Part shown: one piece after another, positions 36,339 to 46,180 of the stretch
Position numbering within the stretch: position 1 is the stretch's first letter
Layout of the letters: every line of letters starts with the position of its first letter
DNA from: an uncultured Clostridium sp.
GTDB taxonomy: Bacteria; Bacillota; Clostridia; TANB77; CAG-508
Reading direction: 5' to 3'
Assembly: GCA_947575605.1 (NCBI GenBank)
Contig: CANPNZ010000006.1
Span: 26,475-90,474 of the forward strand
Length of the DNA: 64,000 nucleotides
Notes under the pieces: model-generated
The model's database searches: none
Told to the model about the DNA's origin: nothing
The model's input: only the letters and a program-made list of their open reading frames with translations
Position numbers and translations under genes: made by a program

Positions 36339-36623
36339 TTACCATTTCTGTACCTCATTTTTATAGAACATTATGCTTTCCTGTACTGCCTCATCAAACG
36401 ATTTCCCCTTATCGTTAACTATTTTTTTTGCTTTCTTGAGAATTGCTACCTTTGTTGCTTCCTCCTGGCTTTTTAATTTACTGGCAATTTTTTGAAAATT
36501 AGGGGAATCTACCATCTCTTCCCAAAGCTTTCTCGTTTTTGGAACAGAGAAAATGTCTTCTACCCGTTTCTCTGTATATGGTACCTTAGGATTACTTAAC
36601 ATTAACGCCTTTTTGTGTTTCAT
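36339..36623 (-). CDS. small hypothetical protein with in-frame CGG
   Basis: 94 residues, AAGGAG before the ATG. Basic N-terminus and helical C-terminus. It contains a zero-frame CGG (36566-36564, context AAA-CGG-GTA); a +1 shift there would hit TAG one codon later, so it must be read in frame if the gene works. Slightly GC-richer than its neighbours. No family was recognised. Confidence 0.5.
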   Translation of the reverse strand: MKHKKALMLSNPKVPYTEKRVEDIFSVPKTRKLWEEMVDSPNFQKIASKLKSQEEATKVAILKKAKKIVNDKGKSFDEAVQESIMFYKNEVQKW

Positions 36624-36724
36624 ACATGAATTCTCCTTGTTTTCTACCCTTATATTTATATTGCTAACGCTATTTCAATTATACCATTTTATGTTGATTA
36701 ATGCAAATTCTCTTCTAATCCAGA

Positions 36725-36757
36725 ATGGCGAGTTTGTGCCTGTCCCAATCCCGCCAT
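36725..36757. repeat. 33-bp palindromic repeat, intergenic copy
   Basis: Differs from the dnaE copy (30321-30353) at two positions only. Followed by CCCAAAGTCGCC, also paired with the flanking ATGGCG side. Confidence 0.8.
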
Positions 36758-36773
36758 CCCAAAGTCGCCACCA

Positions 36774-37064
36774 CTACCTACTTCTTTCTACAATTTCTAC
36801 AATATCAGCAATATACTCTCCTATTACAGGAATATTTAATGTCACAATTTTTTGTAATAAAATAACAAGAATAGCAGTAATAATAGTAACTCCTATACCA
36901 ATACCAACACCCCTAGCAATTCCAGCTAATAAGTTTCGTTTTATAATTTCCTTTTTATTTCCTAATAAATAGCTCCATTCTACATAGTTTCCTTCTTGTA
37001 GCATATTACTTAATTTTTCTATTGATTTTTCTAATATATTTACTTTTTTGTTTTTTAACCACAT
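36774..37064 (-). CDS. DUF5665-like small membrane protein
   Basis: 96 residues: a soluble helical first half and a Gly-rich membrane helix (IARGVGIGIGVTIITAILVIL) followed by another hydrophobic stretch. The family name is from memory; function unknown. Confidence 0.6.
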   Translation of the reverse strand: MWLKNKKVNILEKSIEKLSNMLQEGNYVEWSYLLGNKKEIIKRNLLAGIARGVGIGIGVTIITAILVILLQKIVTLNIPVIGEYIADIVEIVERSR

Positions 37065-37121
37065 AAAAAATCCACCTTTTGTATTATGGTGGATTTTTTA
37101 ATTTAAATTTATTCTTTTTTA

Positions 37122-37508
37122 TCATTTTTCTTTCAATTTATTTTCTAGTTTCCTTAATAAATTGAAATATGAATTTTTTATATCTTGATATACTTCCCTT
37201 GATTTTACTTCATCATACAGATGAGATAAACTATTGCGTGCTAACATCATTTTTATCCATGCTTCTCCATCTTCTAACATACCATATTCAAAAGCTGATT
37301 TTATGATTTCTCTTGGACTCCCTGTTTTTTCGATGACTCCTACATATTCTAAGTAATCTTTCATAGTTTTCCAAGCTAATTCAAAGGTAAATTCAAACCT
37401 ATGTAAAACGCCATCAATAATAATATCATTTTCTTTCTCTTCTAACGCTTCTTTTAATCTTTCTACTGCATTAGAAAATTCTTTTCTTCTTTCCCCAAAT
37501 CTTCCCAT
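37122..37508 (-). CDS. HepT-like HEPN protein (HI0074 family)
   Basis: 128 residues, all-helical, with the family phrases VLHRFEFTFELAWKTMKDYL and MLARNSLSHLYDE. It pairs with the nucleotidyltransferase whose stop overlaps its start. In HepT-MntA systems the HEPN partner is an RNase toxin silenced by AMPylation on a Tyr. The RNxxxHxY-type motif here reads RNSLSHLY. Confidence 0.85.
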   Translation of the reverse strand: MGRFGERRKEFSNAVERLKEALEEKENDIIIDGVLHRFEFTFELAWKTMKDYLEYVGVIEKTGSPREIIKSAFEYGMLEDGEAWIKMMLARNSLSHLYDEVKSREVYQDIKNSYFNLLRKLENKLKEK

Positions 37509-37795
37509 TAAAAATCAACTCCATCTCTTTGTATTGAATCTAATAATTCTTGCTTAATGGTTTTATCTACAAAAACTAAATCTATTTTATAAATAATATC
37601 TAATCTGTCAAATTCATCTCTTATCTTATATTCGTCTTCTTTTGATACGTTTTTAAATATGGCTATATCAATATCAGATGTAGCTTTATACCTGTTTCTT
37701 GCTCTCGATCCAAATAACTTAAAACGATATTTACTATTTTTACTTACAATCTCTTTTATCTGCTTAATTATATCCTCTTTTAATCCAAATTTCAT
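37508..37795 (-). CDS. MNT-type nucleotidyltransferase (MntA-like antitoxin)
   Basis: About 95 residues from the ATG at 37795. Minimal nucleotidyltransferase: GSRARNRYKATSDIDIAIF with the catalytic Asp pair and a third Asp in IDLVFVD. It would AMPylate and neutralise the HEPN toxin. One-base overlap with the downstream gene indicates coupling. Confidence 0.85.
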   Translation of the reverse strand: MKFGLKEDIIKQIKEIVSKNSKYRFKLFGSRARNRYKATSDIDIAIFKNVSKEDEYKIRDEFDRLDIIYKIDLVFVDKTIKQELLDSIQRDGVDF

Positions 37796-37822
37796 TTTTA
37801 ATCTCATTCCTTCTTAAAGGCA

Positions 37823-40714
37823 CTAATTCATTTCATTAGTCGTATTTGTATTAGAAGCTGAAGTATTATTGTTGCTATCTTTCTCCTCTTGTTTTGTATT
37901 GACTTGATTGGTTGTTTTGTTCCATTCCTCTTTTTTCTTGTCTTCCTCTTTTTTTACCGTTTCTAACGATGTAATTAACTCTTGTAGTCTTCTTACATCT
38001 TTACCCATCATCTCCCAATCATTGTTGTTATTAGAATCTGTTAAGTTTTTATTCGCTTTGATGATAGCTTCCATTAATCCTTCTAAATCATCTGTATTTT
38101 CTACTTCAATAGCAACTGCGTATTTAGAAAGTAAGTTTTCTAAGGCTTTTGTTAATGTATCTCCTATTGCTACTTTATTTCCTGAAGCAACAACTACCTT
38201 TTTAAGAATTGGCACTTCTGATTCATTTAACATCGTTTGATAAATTGGCTCTATATATAATAAAGTGTTATTGATGGGAACAATCATCATTTCTTTTGTT
38301 AATCTGGTTCCTGTTGTGTTCAACATTTCTAGTTCACTTGCTATAACCTCATCTTCTTCTATTTGTTTATCTAATTGCATTGGGCCTACGATATTACTAT
38401 CTGCCGATAATTTGTATAGTTTTAATTGGTTACTTCCTTTTTCTGTACTTCCTACTAAGTAAGAAATTACATTTTGCTTTTCATCTGGTGTATAAATTTG
38501 TACTAACCCAAATTGTTCTCCTTCTGTCGTCTTTAACATGGTATAATAGGGAGCCATATAAGTTCCTGTTGATTTCGTTGATTTTACACTATTATATTTA
38601 GCAATATCCCATAAGTCATCTGCACGATATAGTACATCTGGTTTTACATTATGATATATTTTTAAAATTTCCGCTTGCACATTATATAGAAATTCAGGAT
38701 AAACAAAATGGCTTGCTATATCTGCTGGTATTTCTTCATCTAAATCTACAAATAAATTTTCATAGATATTTCTATAAGCCATAGCAATAGGATCATTTCT
38801 ATCTGTTATGTAATAAGATATGGTTCCATCATAGGCATCTACCATTACTTTTACTGAATTTCTAATGTAGTTAATATTTTCTTTGATGCCATCGTGTTCA
38901 ATTGATGTATATTGTGCATAAGGATATTGACTTGATACAGTATACGCATCAATTACCCATACAATTTTTCCTTCGTTTGTTACAACGGTATATGGATTTT
39001 CATCATAAATTAAATAAGGTAATGCTTTTTTGGCTCTTGTTATTATATTTCTATTAATTAAAATTTTGCTATCTGTTGTTATCTCACTTGAAAATGCTAA
39101 ATTCAAATCTCCTTTTGCTATTCCCAAGATAAGTCTATCTAAAAATCCTAGTTTTAGTCCTGCCTTTCCTTCATAATTGGAAGTATAATCGGTTCCATTT
39201 TCATCAGTATAATCATATTCTTGTTTATTTTTCGCATTGGTTGCAACAATTTCATTGGTTTCTAATCCAAAATAAATACGTGGTTGTTCTATGTTTACTT
39301 TTTCATCTTTTCCTGATACTTCTTTTTGGATATATTGCACATTTCCAGTTTGCGTACTTTCGGTTGCAGATGCGATAATTTCTCCCATTCCATGTGTATA
39401 TTCATAGGTTTTGTTATTGTAGGTTCTACCAGAATTCGTAATTTCTCTTGGTGCTACATATACAACTTGGTCTTTATTATTGATTTTATATTTGGCTAAA
39501 TTAGCATTTCTATAAGAAAAATATCCTGTTCCTGTTTGATTATCTTCTAACGTTTTTAATACAGCATCTTGACTAATAATTGGTATATTATTAATTACAT
39601 TGCTATTTTTTTCTACTTCTTCACTGGTTATGGTTCCTGAATTTTGAATGTTTTTTTCTTCTATATTGATATTGTATGCATTTTTGGTATTTTTAATATT
39701 TTCCGCTATGTATTCTTTTTCTTTATCTAGTTCATTAGAACTAACAAATATTAAATCAAATACCATCATAATGACAAATAGTACAACTAAATAACCTGGT
39801 ATTACTGCTAAATTTTTTAATACTTTATTGGTATTTCCTTCTTTAAAATATTTTAAAGCTCTGTAAGCAAATAGAATTATGATAAAAGCAAATATTACAT
39901 ATCCCCATAATTTTACTGTCGTTTCTGTCATACCTGCTCCGACAATGTCAATATCGTCGTTTACGGTTAGCAATTTTCCATATACCATATTTTGTGTATT
40001 TAATAGCGTCATAATGGCAATTCCAATGATAACTAACAAAATATTTCTTGTCAATTTTTTCATGAATAAGCTTTGCTTTAACATTTTTCCATCAATGCCA
40101 TCAAAGAACCTATTAAATACAATAACATAATATAAGGCCATATAAATAGATAATCCTACAAATAATACCGTAAAGTATAAGGCAAATGCTTCTACTACTG
40201 GCTTTTGGAATATGTAATAAGCAATATCTAAATTGAAAATGGTATCTTGTATACCAAATGATGTGCTGTTTATCATTAACATGATTTTTTGCATTAAGGT
40301 TGCCGATACAACAACACTTACAATGGCTGATATTACTAATGCTAACGACTTATTTAATAGTTTTGGCATTGGTTTATTTTCTTTTTCAAAAAATGGCTTT
40401 AATCCTTTTTTTATTCCTCTATTGGTTAAATAGATAATGAAATATAAGGCTACAAAATTAATCGCCATAATCGAATATTTATAAAACATATTGGTGTAAA
40501 AAATATGAATGTATTGTTCCCCTAATTCTTGATATTCTAAAAAACTCCCTCTTAGTTGAACATAACTAATACCAGCAAATATCATTAAAAATAAAATTAC
40601 TAATATCATTCTTGTTTTATTTTTTTCTTTTTTGTTTCTATTTCTAGTTTCTTTGGTGTTGGCTGTGTCCATTATAGTTTCTTGTTTTGTTTCTACTTTT
40701 GGCTTTTCTTCCAC
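37823..40714 (-). CDS. UPF0182 family large membrane protein
   Basis: 963 residues. A basic N-terminus, about seven hydrophobic helices up to residue 320, then a long outer domain (YAQYTSIEHDGIKENINYIRNS, VKVMVDAYDGTISYYITD) and a Lys/Glu/Asn-rich low-complexity tail. These features match UPF0182 (PF03699) of Firmicutes and Actinobacteria. Function unknown. Confidence 0.88.
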   Translation of the reverse strand: MEEKPKVETKQETIMDTANTKETRNRNKKEKNKTRMILVILFLMIFAGISYVQLRGSFLEYQELGEQYIHIFYTNMFYKYSIMAINFVALYFIIYLTNRGIKKGLKPFFEKENKPMPKLLNKSLALVISAIVSVVVSATLMQKIMLMINSTSFGIQDTIFNLDIAYYIFQKPVVEAFALYFTVLFVGLSIYMALYYVIVFNRFFDGIDGKMLKQSLFMKKLTRNILLVIIGIAIMTLLNTQNMVYGKLLTVNDDIDIVGAGMTETTVKLWGYVIFAFIIILFAYRALKYFKEGNTNKVLKNLAVIPGYLVVLFVIMMVFDLIFVSSNELDKEKEYIAENIKNTKNAYNINIEEKNIQNSGTITSEEVEKNSNVINNIPIISQDAVLKTLEDNQTGTGYFSYRNANLAKYKINNKDQVVYVAPREITNSGRTYNNKTYEYTHGMGEIIASATESTQTGNVQYIQKEVSGKDEKVNIEQPRIYFGLETNEIVATNAKNKQEYDYTDENGTDYTSNYEGKAGLKLGFLDRLILGIAKGDLNLAFSSEITTDSKILINRNIITRAKKALPYLIYDENPYTVVTNEGKIVWVIDAYTVSSQYPYAQYTSIEHDGIKENINYIRNSVKVMVDAYDGTISYYITDRNDPIAMAYRNIYENLFVDLDEEIPADIASHFVYPEFLYNVQAEILKIYHNVKPDVLYRADDLWDIAKYNSVKSTKSTGTYMAPYYTMLKTTEGEQFGLVQIYTPDEKQNVISYLVGSTEKGSNQLKLYKLSADSNIVGPMQLDKQIEEDEVIASELEMLNTTGTRLTKEMMIVPINNTLLYIEPIYQTMLNESEVPILKKVVVASGNKVAIGDTLTKALENLLSKYAVAIEVENTDDLEGLMEAIIKANKNLTDSNNNNDWEMMGKDVRRLQELITSLETVKKEEDKKKEEWNKTTNQVNTKQEEKDSNNNTSASNTNTTNEMN

Positions 40715-40779
40715 AAGTTTTCCTCCTTTTTTCTATTCATTCTATTTTTATTCTATTAATGTATCAACATCTAAAAAAA

Positions 40780-41685
40780 TTATATAATAGCTTTTACAAA
40801 ATCACTGGAATTAAAAATTTCCATATCATCTATTTGTTCTCCTACTCCTATAAATTTTACAGGAATTTTATTTTCTTCTACAATTCCAATGACAACCCCA
40901 CCTTTTGCCGTTCCATCTAATTTGGTTAATACTAGACCCGTTATGTCTGCTTCTTCTTTAAAAGCTTTTACTTGTGAAATGGCATTTTGTCCTGTTGTCC
41001 CATCAATGACTAATAATACTTCTTTGTCCGCTTCTGGCATCTCTTTGTTGATTACTTTTTGAATTTTATTCAGTTCGTCCATCAAATATTTCTTATTATG
41101 CAATCTTCCTGCTGTGTCTACAATTAATATATCGGCTCCTTTTTCTTTGGTTATTTTGATGGCATCGTAAACAACAGAGGCGGGATCCACTCCTTCTTCT
41201 CTTTTTACGATGTCTGCTCCTGCTCGTTTGGACCATATTTCTAGTTGCTCTACGGCTGCTGCACGAAACGTGTCTGCTGCTGCTACTACTACTTTTTTTC
41301 CATCTTTGGCTAGTCGATTGGCCATTTTTCCTATGGATGTAGTTTTTCCTACTCCATTTACCCCTACTACTAAAATGACGGCTGGCTTTGTTTCAAGATG
41401 TAAGCTGATGTCTGTTACCTCTAATATTCTTTGCATCTCTTCTCGTAGTGCTTGCTTTACTTCCTCTTCTTCTTGTATTTTTTCCTTTTTTAGTCTTACT
41501 CTTAAATTTTCTATGATTTTTACAGATGTATCCATGCCTATGTCCGACATGATTAGTATTTCCTCTAATTCGTCTAAAAAGTCTTCATCTATTTTTTTGA
41601 AACTTTTAAATACTTGGTTTATTTTTTCGTCAAATGAACTTTTGGTTTTGTTCATTCCCTGTTTTAGTTTATTAAAAAATCCCAT
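40780..41685 (-). CDS. ftsY: signal recognition particle receptor FtsY
   Basis: 301 residues from ATG 41685 (AAGGAG 6 nt upstream; in-frame ATGs upstream lack a site). NG-domain GTPase: GVNGVGKTTSIGKMA (P-loop), DTFRAAAVEQL, DTAGR, and TKLDGTAKGG. It docks ribosome-SRP complexes at the membrane. The acidic A-domain is almost absent, as in many Firmicutes. Confidence 0.95.
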   Translation of the reverse strand: MGFFNKLKQGMNKTKSSFDEKINQVFKSFKKIDEDFLDELEEILIMSDIGMDTSVKIIENLRVRLKKEKIQEEEEVKQALREEMQRILEVTDISLHLETKPAVILVVGVNGVGKTTSIGKMANRLAKDGKKVVVAAADTFRAAAVEQLEIWSKRAGADIVKREEGVDPASVVYDAIKITKEKGADILIVDTAGRLHNKKYLMDELNKIQKVINKEMPEADKEVLLVIDGTTGQNAISQVKAFKEEADITGLVLTKLDGTAKGGVVIGIVEENKIPVKFIGVGEQIDDMEIFNSSDFVKAII

Positions 41686-41901
41686 TGTTCTTCTCCTTAT
41701 GGTTTGTTTTGTTATCATGTATTGTATCATAGGTTGGCTCTTTTTTCCATAGTTTGGCTACATTTTCTTTAAATTCTAGTTGATTTCATGTTACAATTCA
41801 CAACTAGATTTACTTTTATATAAAAAATTTATTATATTTTGTTAGTATTTTTTTAGCCATAAATTGTAACAATTTAATTTAGATTTCGATTTTTAGCAAT
41901 C

Positions 41902-41940
41902 AAAAAAGCAAGTGGAACTTTTCCTTCGACTTGCTTTTTT
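41902..41940. terminator. bidirectional terminator
   Basis: AAAAAAGCAAGT and its complement, with A/T runs on both sides. It ends the DUF218 gene on the minus strand. Confidence 0.75.
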
Positions 41941-41994
41941 GTTTCAGATTTCTAAATTCTTATATTTTTGTATCTTGTTTTATCGTTTCTTTTT

Positions 41995-43044
41995 CTATCT
42001 TGATCCATCATCAAAGTCTGCTGTTACTTCTCTATCATAAGTCGTTATCATAGGCTCGCCAATTTCTCCTCTAATGAAAACATTTCTATTATGTCCAATT
42101 TCCTCTCTTAGCATTTGCGTTAATTTTGGATTCGTACAGTAAATTCTTTTTAATTCATTCCTAAAAGCTACTTCATCAAAATGTGGTGCTCTTAAAATAA
42201 CTTTTAAACTTTCGTGTTGTTCTAAGTCTAAAGTAGAAGGACACCATTTTAATTGAATGGTATCTCCAAATACCTTTTCAAACTGTCTTGTTGCTCTACT
42301 ACCATGTGTACATGTTGTTACAATGATTCCCGTGTTAATTTGCGTTCCCGTCTCTATCTCTTCGGAGGCAAAAATGTTTTTACAAAATTCTGCATTCTCT
42401 TGTGTCGTTGTTGACATTGCTTCTGTCAAAATGTCCTCTGGATTGATTCCTACCTTTTTAAAGAATTCTTCTGTTAATTTTAATTGATGTTCTTGGTAAT
42501 TTTCATCAAATTCTTCTTTTACAAATGTTTCCGCTCCCCAATCAGCTTCCGCCAAATCATCCCATTCTAACCCTTCTACTAAATCATTGCTCTTATATTC
42601 TTGTAGTGATTCTGGATGCATAAACCCCTTTTTATCTCTTTGCTTACTTATACCTCCTGTAAATATTATTTTTTTGACAAGTCCCAATTTATATAATTCA
42701 CAGGCTTTTATGGCTCTTTCTCTCGTCGTTGGCAACCCAACATTACCTAAAACAATAGCTATATCAGCTACATTTTCATCCGTATTTCGGGTTCTTGCTA
42801 AATCTGTTATGTTGTTTCCTATTACAAAATCAAAAAGTTCTTCTGGTGTTAACTCTCTACCATCTGGAGTAGTAATACTCTTTATATCTTTTGCATTATC
42901 GATCCATGTCAAATGTCTTATGGTATCCCCATTACGAACTTCTTTTATTTTTTTGTCTTTGTCCTCTCTTAGTCTTTTTTCATCCCTATAATAGGGGTCC
43001 TCATGATCAATTATTAATTGTGATAGTTTATATGTTTTTGACAT
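41995..43044 (-). CDS. DUF218/YdcF-like protein
   Basis: 349 residues. A DUF218 core begins near 95 (ADIAIVLGNVG, RAIKACELYKLGLVKKIIFTGG), with STTTQENAEFCKNI and IIVTTCTHGSRATRQFEKVFG. No membrane helix, so a cytosolic variant with extra N- and C-terminal regions. SAM or nucleotide binding has been suggested for relatives; the substrate is unknown. Confidence 0.75.
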   Translation of the reverse strand: MSKTYKLSQLIIDHEDPYYRDEKRLREDKDKKIKEVRNGDTIRHLTWIDNAKDIKSITTPDGRELTPEELFDFVIGNNITDLARTRNTDENVADIAIVLGNVGLPTTRERAIKACELYKLGLVKKIIFTGGISKQRDKKGFMHPESLQEYKSNDLVEGLEWDDLAEADWGAETFVKEEFDENYQEHQLKLTEEFFKKVGINPEDILTEAMSTTTQENAEFCKNIFASEEIETGTQINTGIIVTTCTHGSRATRQFEKVFGDTIQLKWCPSTLDLEQHESLKVILRAPHFDEVAFRNELKRIYCTNPKLTQMLREEIGHNRNVFIRGEIGEPMITTYDREVTADFDDGSR

Positions 43045-43242
43045 ATATATTATCCTCCTTGTATAATATATTTAGGGTTTAAAGTTACCCAAAACTTTAT
43101 ATTATGTCACTTTCGTGATATTTTTTTATTAACACTGTGGATTTTATTTCTCCTTTGTAAGGATTATTAATGTAACTAGATTATACCATAAGCAATTTTA
43201 TTTTACAATATCTAAAGTAATATTTTTATTTCCTTCTTCCTA

Positions 43243-43994
43243 CTATTCAAAATTCTTTTTTGCAAGTGTTACTTGCTCATTTGTATTAACTGAAGAATTG
43301 CTTTTCATAATCTGTAAAAATTTTTCACTATTGGTAGCAATGTGCATTTTCGTGTCATTATAAATTACACCACCAGCTTGTTGTACTATAAATTGTCCTG
43401 GAATATAATCCTATAAAGTATCAAATACAAAATTTGTTGCACTAAGCTTACCACTTGCCACATATGCAAAATTAACTGCTGTACAGTGAAAATCACGATA
43501 ATTACTACTAATTTGTTTCATCTTAAATTCCCCTAATATATTGCCTGGACCTTCAATCGTATATAAACCCTTTTTATATCTAATTTATTAACAGATATAG
43601 GTTTATCATTTAAAAATGCACCTTTTTCATCTGCATAATAAAGTTCATTTAACTTTGGTAAATATATAACAGCAGCACAAATCTTTTTGTTTTTTATACA
43701 AGCAACTTGAATTCCCCATAATGGAATATTATGGGCAAAATTAATAGTCCCATCAATAGGATCAATAGTAAAACAATTATCTGTTAAACCTTCTCTACTA
43801 TTATATTCTTCACTAATAATAGAAAAATTAGGATAGTTCTCCTTAATTTTATACATCATATATTTTTCTATTTCATAATCAAAGTTAGTTACTAAATCAC
43901 CATTTTCATCTTTTACTTTTATCTCAAATTCATCATTTATTAAAAGACTAGCTCCTTTTACTAATTCAATTAAAAATTTTAATTCATCACTCAT
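43243..43994 (-). pseudogene. inositol monophosphatase family pseudogene
   Basis: The first 150 residues are normal (ISEEYNS, DPIDGTINFAHNIPLWG, the Mg-binding Asp box). The frame then breaks at an A-run (AAA AGG GTT; a -1 shift restores GLYTIEGPGNILGEF). A TAG follows later at VFDTL-stop-DYIPGQF, before the end near 43243. With two lesions of different types, neither at CGG, it is a real pseudogene and a useful contrast to the CGG sites. Confidence 0.75.
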
Positions 43995-44119
43995 TAAAAC
44001 TTCTCCTTTTCATCATTTTTTACTTTGTTAGCACCATTATAGTATAAAATCAAATGTCTTATATGTCTTTTGAAAATAATTTAGTAAAGTAATATATGTT
44101 AAATAAAACTAACATCTTT

Positions 44120-44382
44120 TTATTCTATTTCTATTGTTCTTTCTTTGTTTACAACCCTTAACATATTTTTATATTTTACTATATTGCTAGATAAATCTAT
44201 TATTATATTTTCTTCTACCTTAGATATTTGATTATCTATCAACAAGTTTTCTCTTTCTTTGGCTGTTAAATAATACCATTTTCTAGCTATTTCATTTATA
44301 ACACTTCTTCTTTTTCATCAATATAAAAAGCTTTCTTGAAGTCATTATATTCATCAGCCATATTATCATATAAAATAGTCAT
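44120..44382 (-). pseudogene. small helical ORF remnant with -1 frame break
   Basis: A reading frame starting MTILYDNMADEYNDFKK runs to a stop after KEEVL. In the -1 frame it continues as INEIARKWYYLTAKERENLL and ends in TAA at 44120. It may be a decayed 85-90 residue protein. Low confidence. Confidence 0.35.
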
Positions 44383-44420
44383 ACTAATATTGATATTTCA
44401 ATAATTGTATAACCATTTTT

Positions 44421-45440
44421 CTATTCACAAAAATTTCTATCTATAAATGTATTTAAATCAATTTCTCCGTCTCTATCAAGTATATTTACTTCTTTATATT
44501 TGCATAAGTCAAAATCATAGATTTCTTTTACTTTATTTGTTACATGTTGGAAAAACTTAGCAACATCCTTGTCAGTAGTATTAGATTCTGTCCTAAATTG
44601 CATATTCCCATCTGGACTAAATGTTGCACCATTTACATTAATATTTATAGAAGGGTTTTCTAATAGCAATCCCTTCATTGCTTTTCCAACATGATTTCTT
44701 ATATGGCGATTGGCAAAAAAACTTCCTGCATTACCTTCTGCATAGTTGATTTTTAATGCTTCTTTTCTGTGTTCTATCTGAATATTATAGAGTCTGTTAA
44801 CTTTTTCTTTTCCTATATAATCTGCTTTTAATACAATTTCTTTTACAAAATACCTTGTCTTTATTTTATTTGCTTGTTTTAAAAAACTATCCCTAATAGC
44901 AAAAAAATTATCATCTGGAATTAGCTCTATAAAATTTCCAACTTCAAAATCATAGACAACTATTTTTTTTACAAAATCTGAAAAATGTTTTGAGTAGTCT
45001 TTATCAATTACACTTGGATAACTTGAATTTCCAACAACTCCTCCTCCAACAACTCCTGGTATTCCTGTTAATGGCGAAAAATCATAACCCATCTCTTTTG
45101 TATAGTTAACAAGTGCACTTACTGTAAGATTAGATGTTACAATAAATTCTTCTGTTTCTTGTTTGAATTTTATTTTTGAATTTTTTATATCTATATCAAT
45201 AAATAAACCATCATATCCATTAGATGTTATATATAAATTTGTATGTAAACCATAAATTCTAAAAGGCATATCATTTTTATATATTTTATGTAATACTTTT
45301 AAATCTTTATCTAAGTTTTCATCAAAAGCTAATTGATAATATTCTTTTGCTTTTCCTGCTTTTTTCTTATAAAGATGTTTATTCTGTAAGTCATAATCAT
45401 ATTCAACTTTACGAGAAAAACTATCTAATAATTCTTTCAT
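44421..45440 (-). CDS. MurB-like FAD-binding protein
   Basis: 339 residues. FAD-binding elements of UDP-N-acetylmuramate dehydrogenase are visible (LTGIPGVVGGGVVGNSSY, AEGNAGSFFAN). It is divergent from housekeeping MurB: there is extra length, and the C-terminal catalytic Glu region is hard to place (DGEIDLNTFIDRNF). It may be a paralogue recruited to cell-surface sugar modification. It starts an accessory patch beside the tRNA-Thr element. Confidence 0.7.
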   Translation of the reverse strand: MKELLDSFSRKVEYDYDLQNKHLYKKKAGKAKEYYQLAFDENLDKDLKVLHKIYKNDMPFRIYGLHTNLYITSNGYDGLFIDIDIKNSKIKFKQETEEFIVTSNLTVSALVNYTKEMGYDFSPLTGIPGVVGGGVVGNSSYPSVIDKDYSKHFSDFVKKIVVYDFEVGNFIELIPDDNFFAIRDSFLKQANKIKTRYFVKEIVLKADYIGKEKVNRLYNIQIEHRKEALKINYAEGNAGSFFANRHIRNHVGKAMKGLLLENPSININVNGATFSPDGNMQFRTESNTTDKDVAKFFQHVTNKVKEIYDFDLCKYKEVNILDRDGEIDLNTFIDRNFCE

Positions 45441-45592
45441 TTAATCCTCCCTAAATAATAAATTTGCAAGTATTATACCATAAATATAATATTTTTGTTA
45501 TAACTTTTATCAAAATTTCTACAAAATAGAAAAAATCAACCTTTTACAGTTGATTTAGAAATCGTTTCGTCTCGTGCAACGATTTTACTTAA

Positions 45593-45638
45593 TGGAGCCA
45601 ATAGGCAGAATCGAACTGCCGACCTACAGGTTACGAAT
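45593..45638. other. attachment site, left end of the tRNA-Thr element
   Basis: 46 bp identical to the 3' half of the tRNA-Thr gene at 55788-55833. It diverges immediately after GAAT. Confidence 0.93.
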
Positions 45639-45843
45639 GTGATAGAACACTTGTTTTAAAATATTGCAAATTGTTTCAAAGTGTTGTAATATCTACGTTT
45701 CGTGACTTTTTGTTGTTTTGAAATATCTTGCATTATTTTAGCTTTTTTTAACTTTCGTCACTTTTTCGTCACCAATCCGTCACCAGTTTTTTTATTTAAA
45801 ATTAAGCACTATATAGATATTTTCAAGAATACTTTTTTAAAAT

Positions 45844-45873
45844 TTGACATATAATGAAAATGTATGCTATAAT
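45844..45873 (+). promoter_or_regulatory. promoter of the antitoxin RNA
   Basis: TTGACA (45844-45849) and TATAAT (45868-45873), 18-bp spacer. Confidence 0.7.
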
Positions 45874-45879
45874 AATTAT

Positions 45880-45949
45880 AGCTTAAGCAAGTCGAATCGA
45901 AAGCAATCGAGTTGCCCGAGATATGTTGACCGCATATCTCTTTTTTTTA
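45880..45949 (+). ncRNA. candidate antitoxin RNA of a type I (par/Fst-like) system
   Basis: About 70 nt from the promoter to a terminator (GAGATATG/CATATCTC plus eight T). It contains AATCGAAAGC, exactly complementary to codons 3-6 of the toxin transcribed from the other strand. Its terminator loop (TTGACCG) is complementary to the loop of the toxin mRNA terminator (GGTCAG). Convergent RNAs with two direct repeats resemble the pAD1 par arrangement. Confidence 0.6.
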
Positions 45950-45994
45950 TGTAAAAAAATAAAGAGTGGCTGACCTTTACCACTCTCGGTATTT

Positions 45995-46072
45995 CTACCT
46001 GTCTTCATCTTTTCCCCAATTCTTACCTAATAACAAGATTATTAGAAAAAAGATTAAATCGAAAGCTGTCAT
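45995..46072 (-). CDS. candidate type I toxin peptide, 25 residues
   Basis: A small hydrophobic peptide with a membrane helix (residues about 4-16: FDLIFFLIILLLG) and a charged tail (KDEDR), typical of membrane-acting type I toxins. AAAGGAGG lies 10 nt upstream of ATG. Its mRNA would end at a hairpin (45960-45988) followed by T-rich DNA, facing the antitoxin RNA terminator. Confidence 0.6.
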   Translation of the reverse strand: MTAFDLIFFLIILLLGKNWGKDEDR

Positions 46073-46180
46073 CTTGAGTTTGCCCTCCTTTCTTCAAGAT
46101 TTCCTTGAATAAGGATAGGCTTATTATATATTAATTCATTTTACTTGTAAAGAAATATTATAAATAATCTACTTTTTAGA

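Noticed and set aside
43533..43994. The IMPase frame break as a seventh CGG-type site
   Set aside because: The junction is AAA-AGG-GTT and needs a -1 shift, and a TAG follows. It is ordinary decay.
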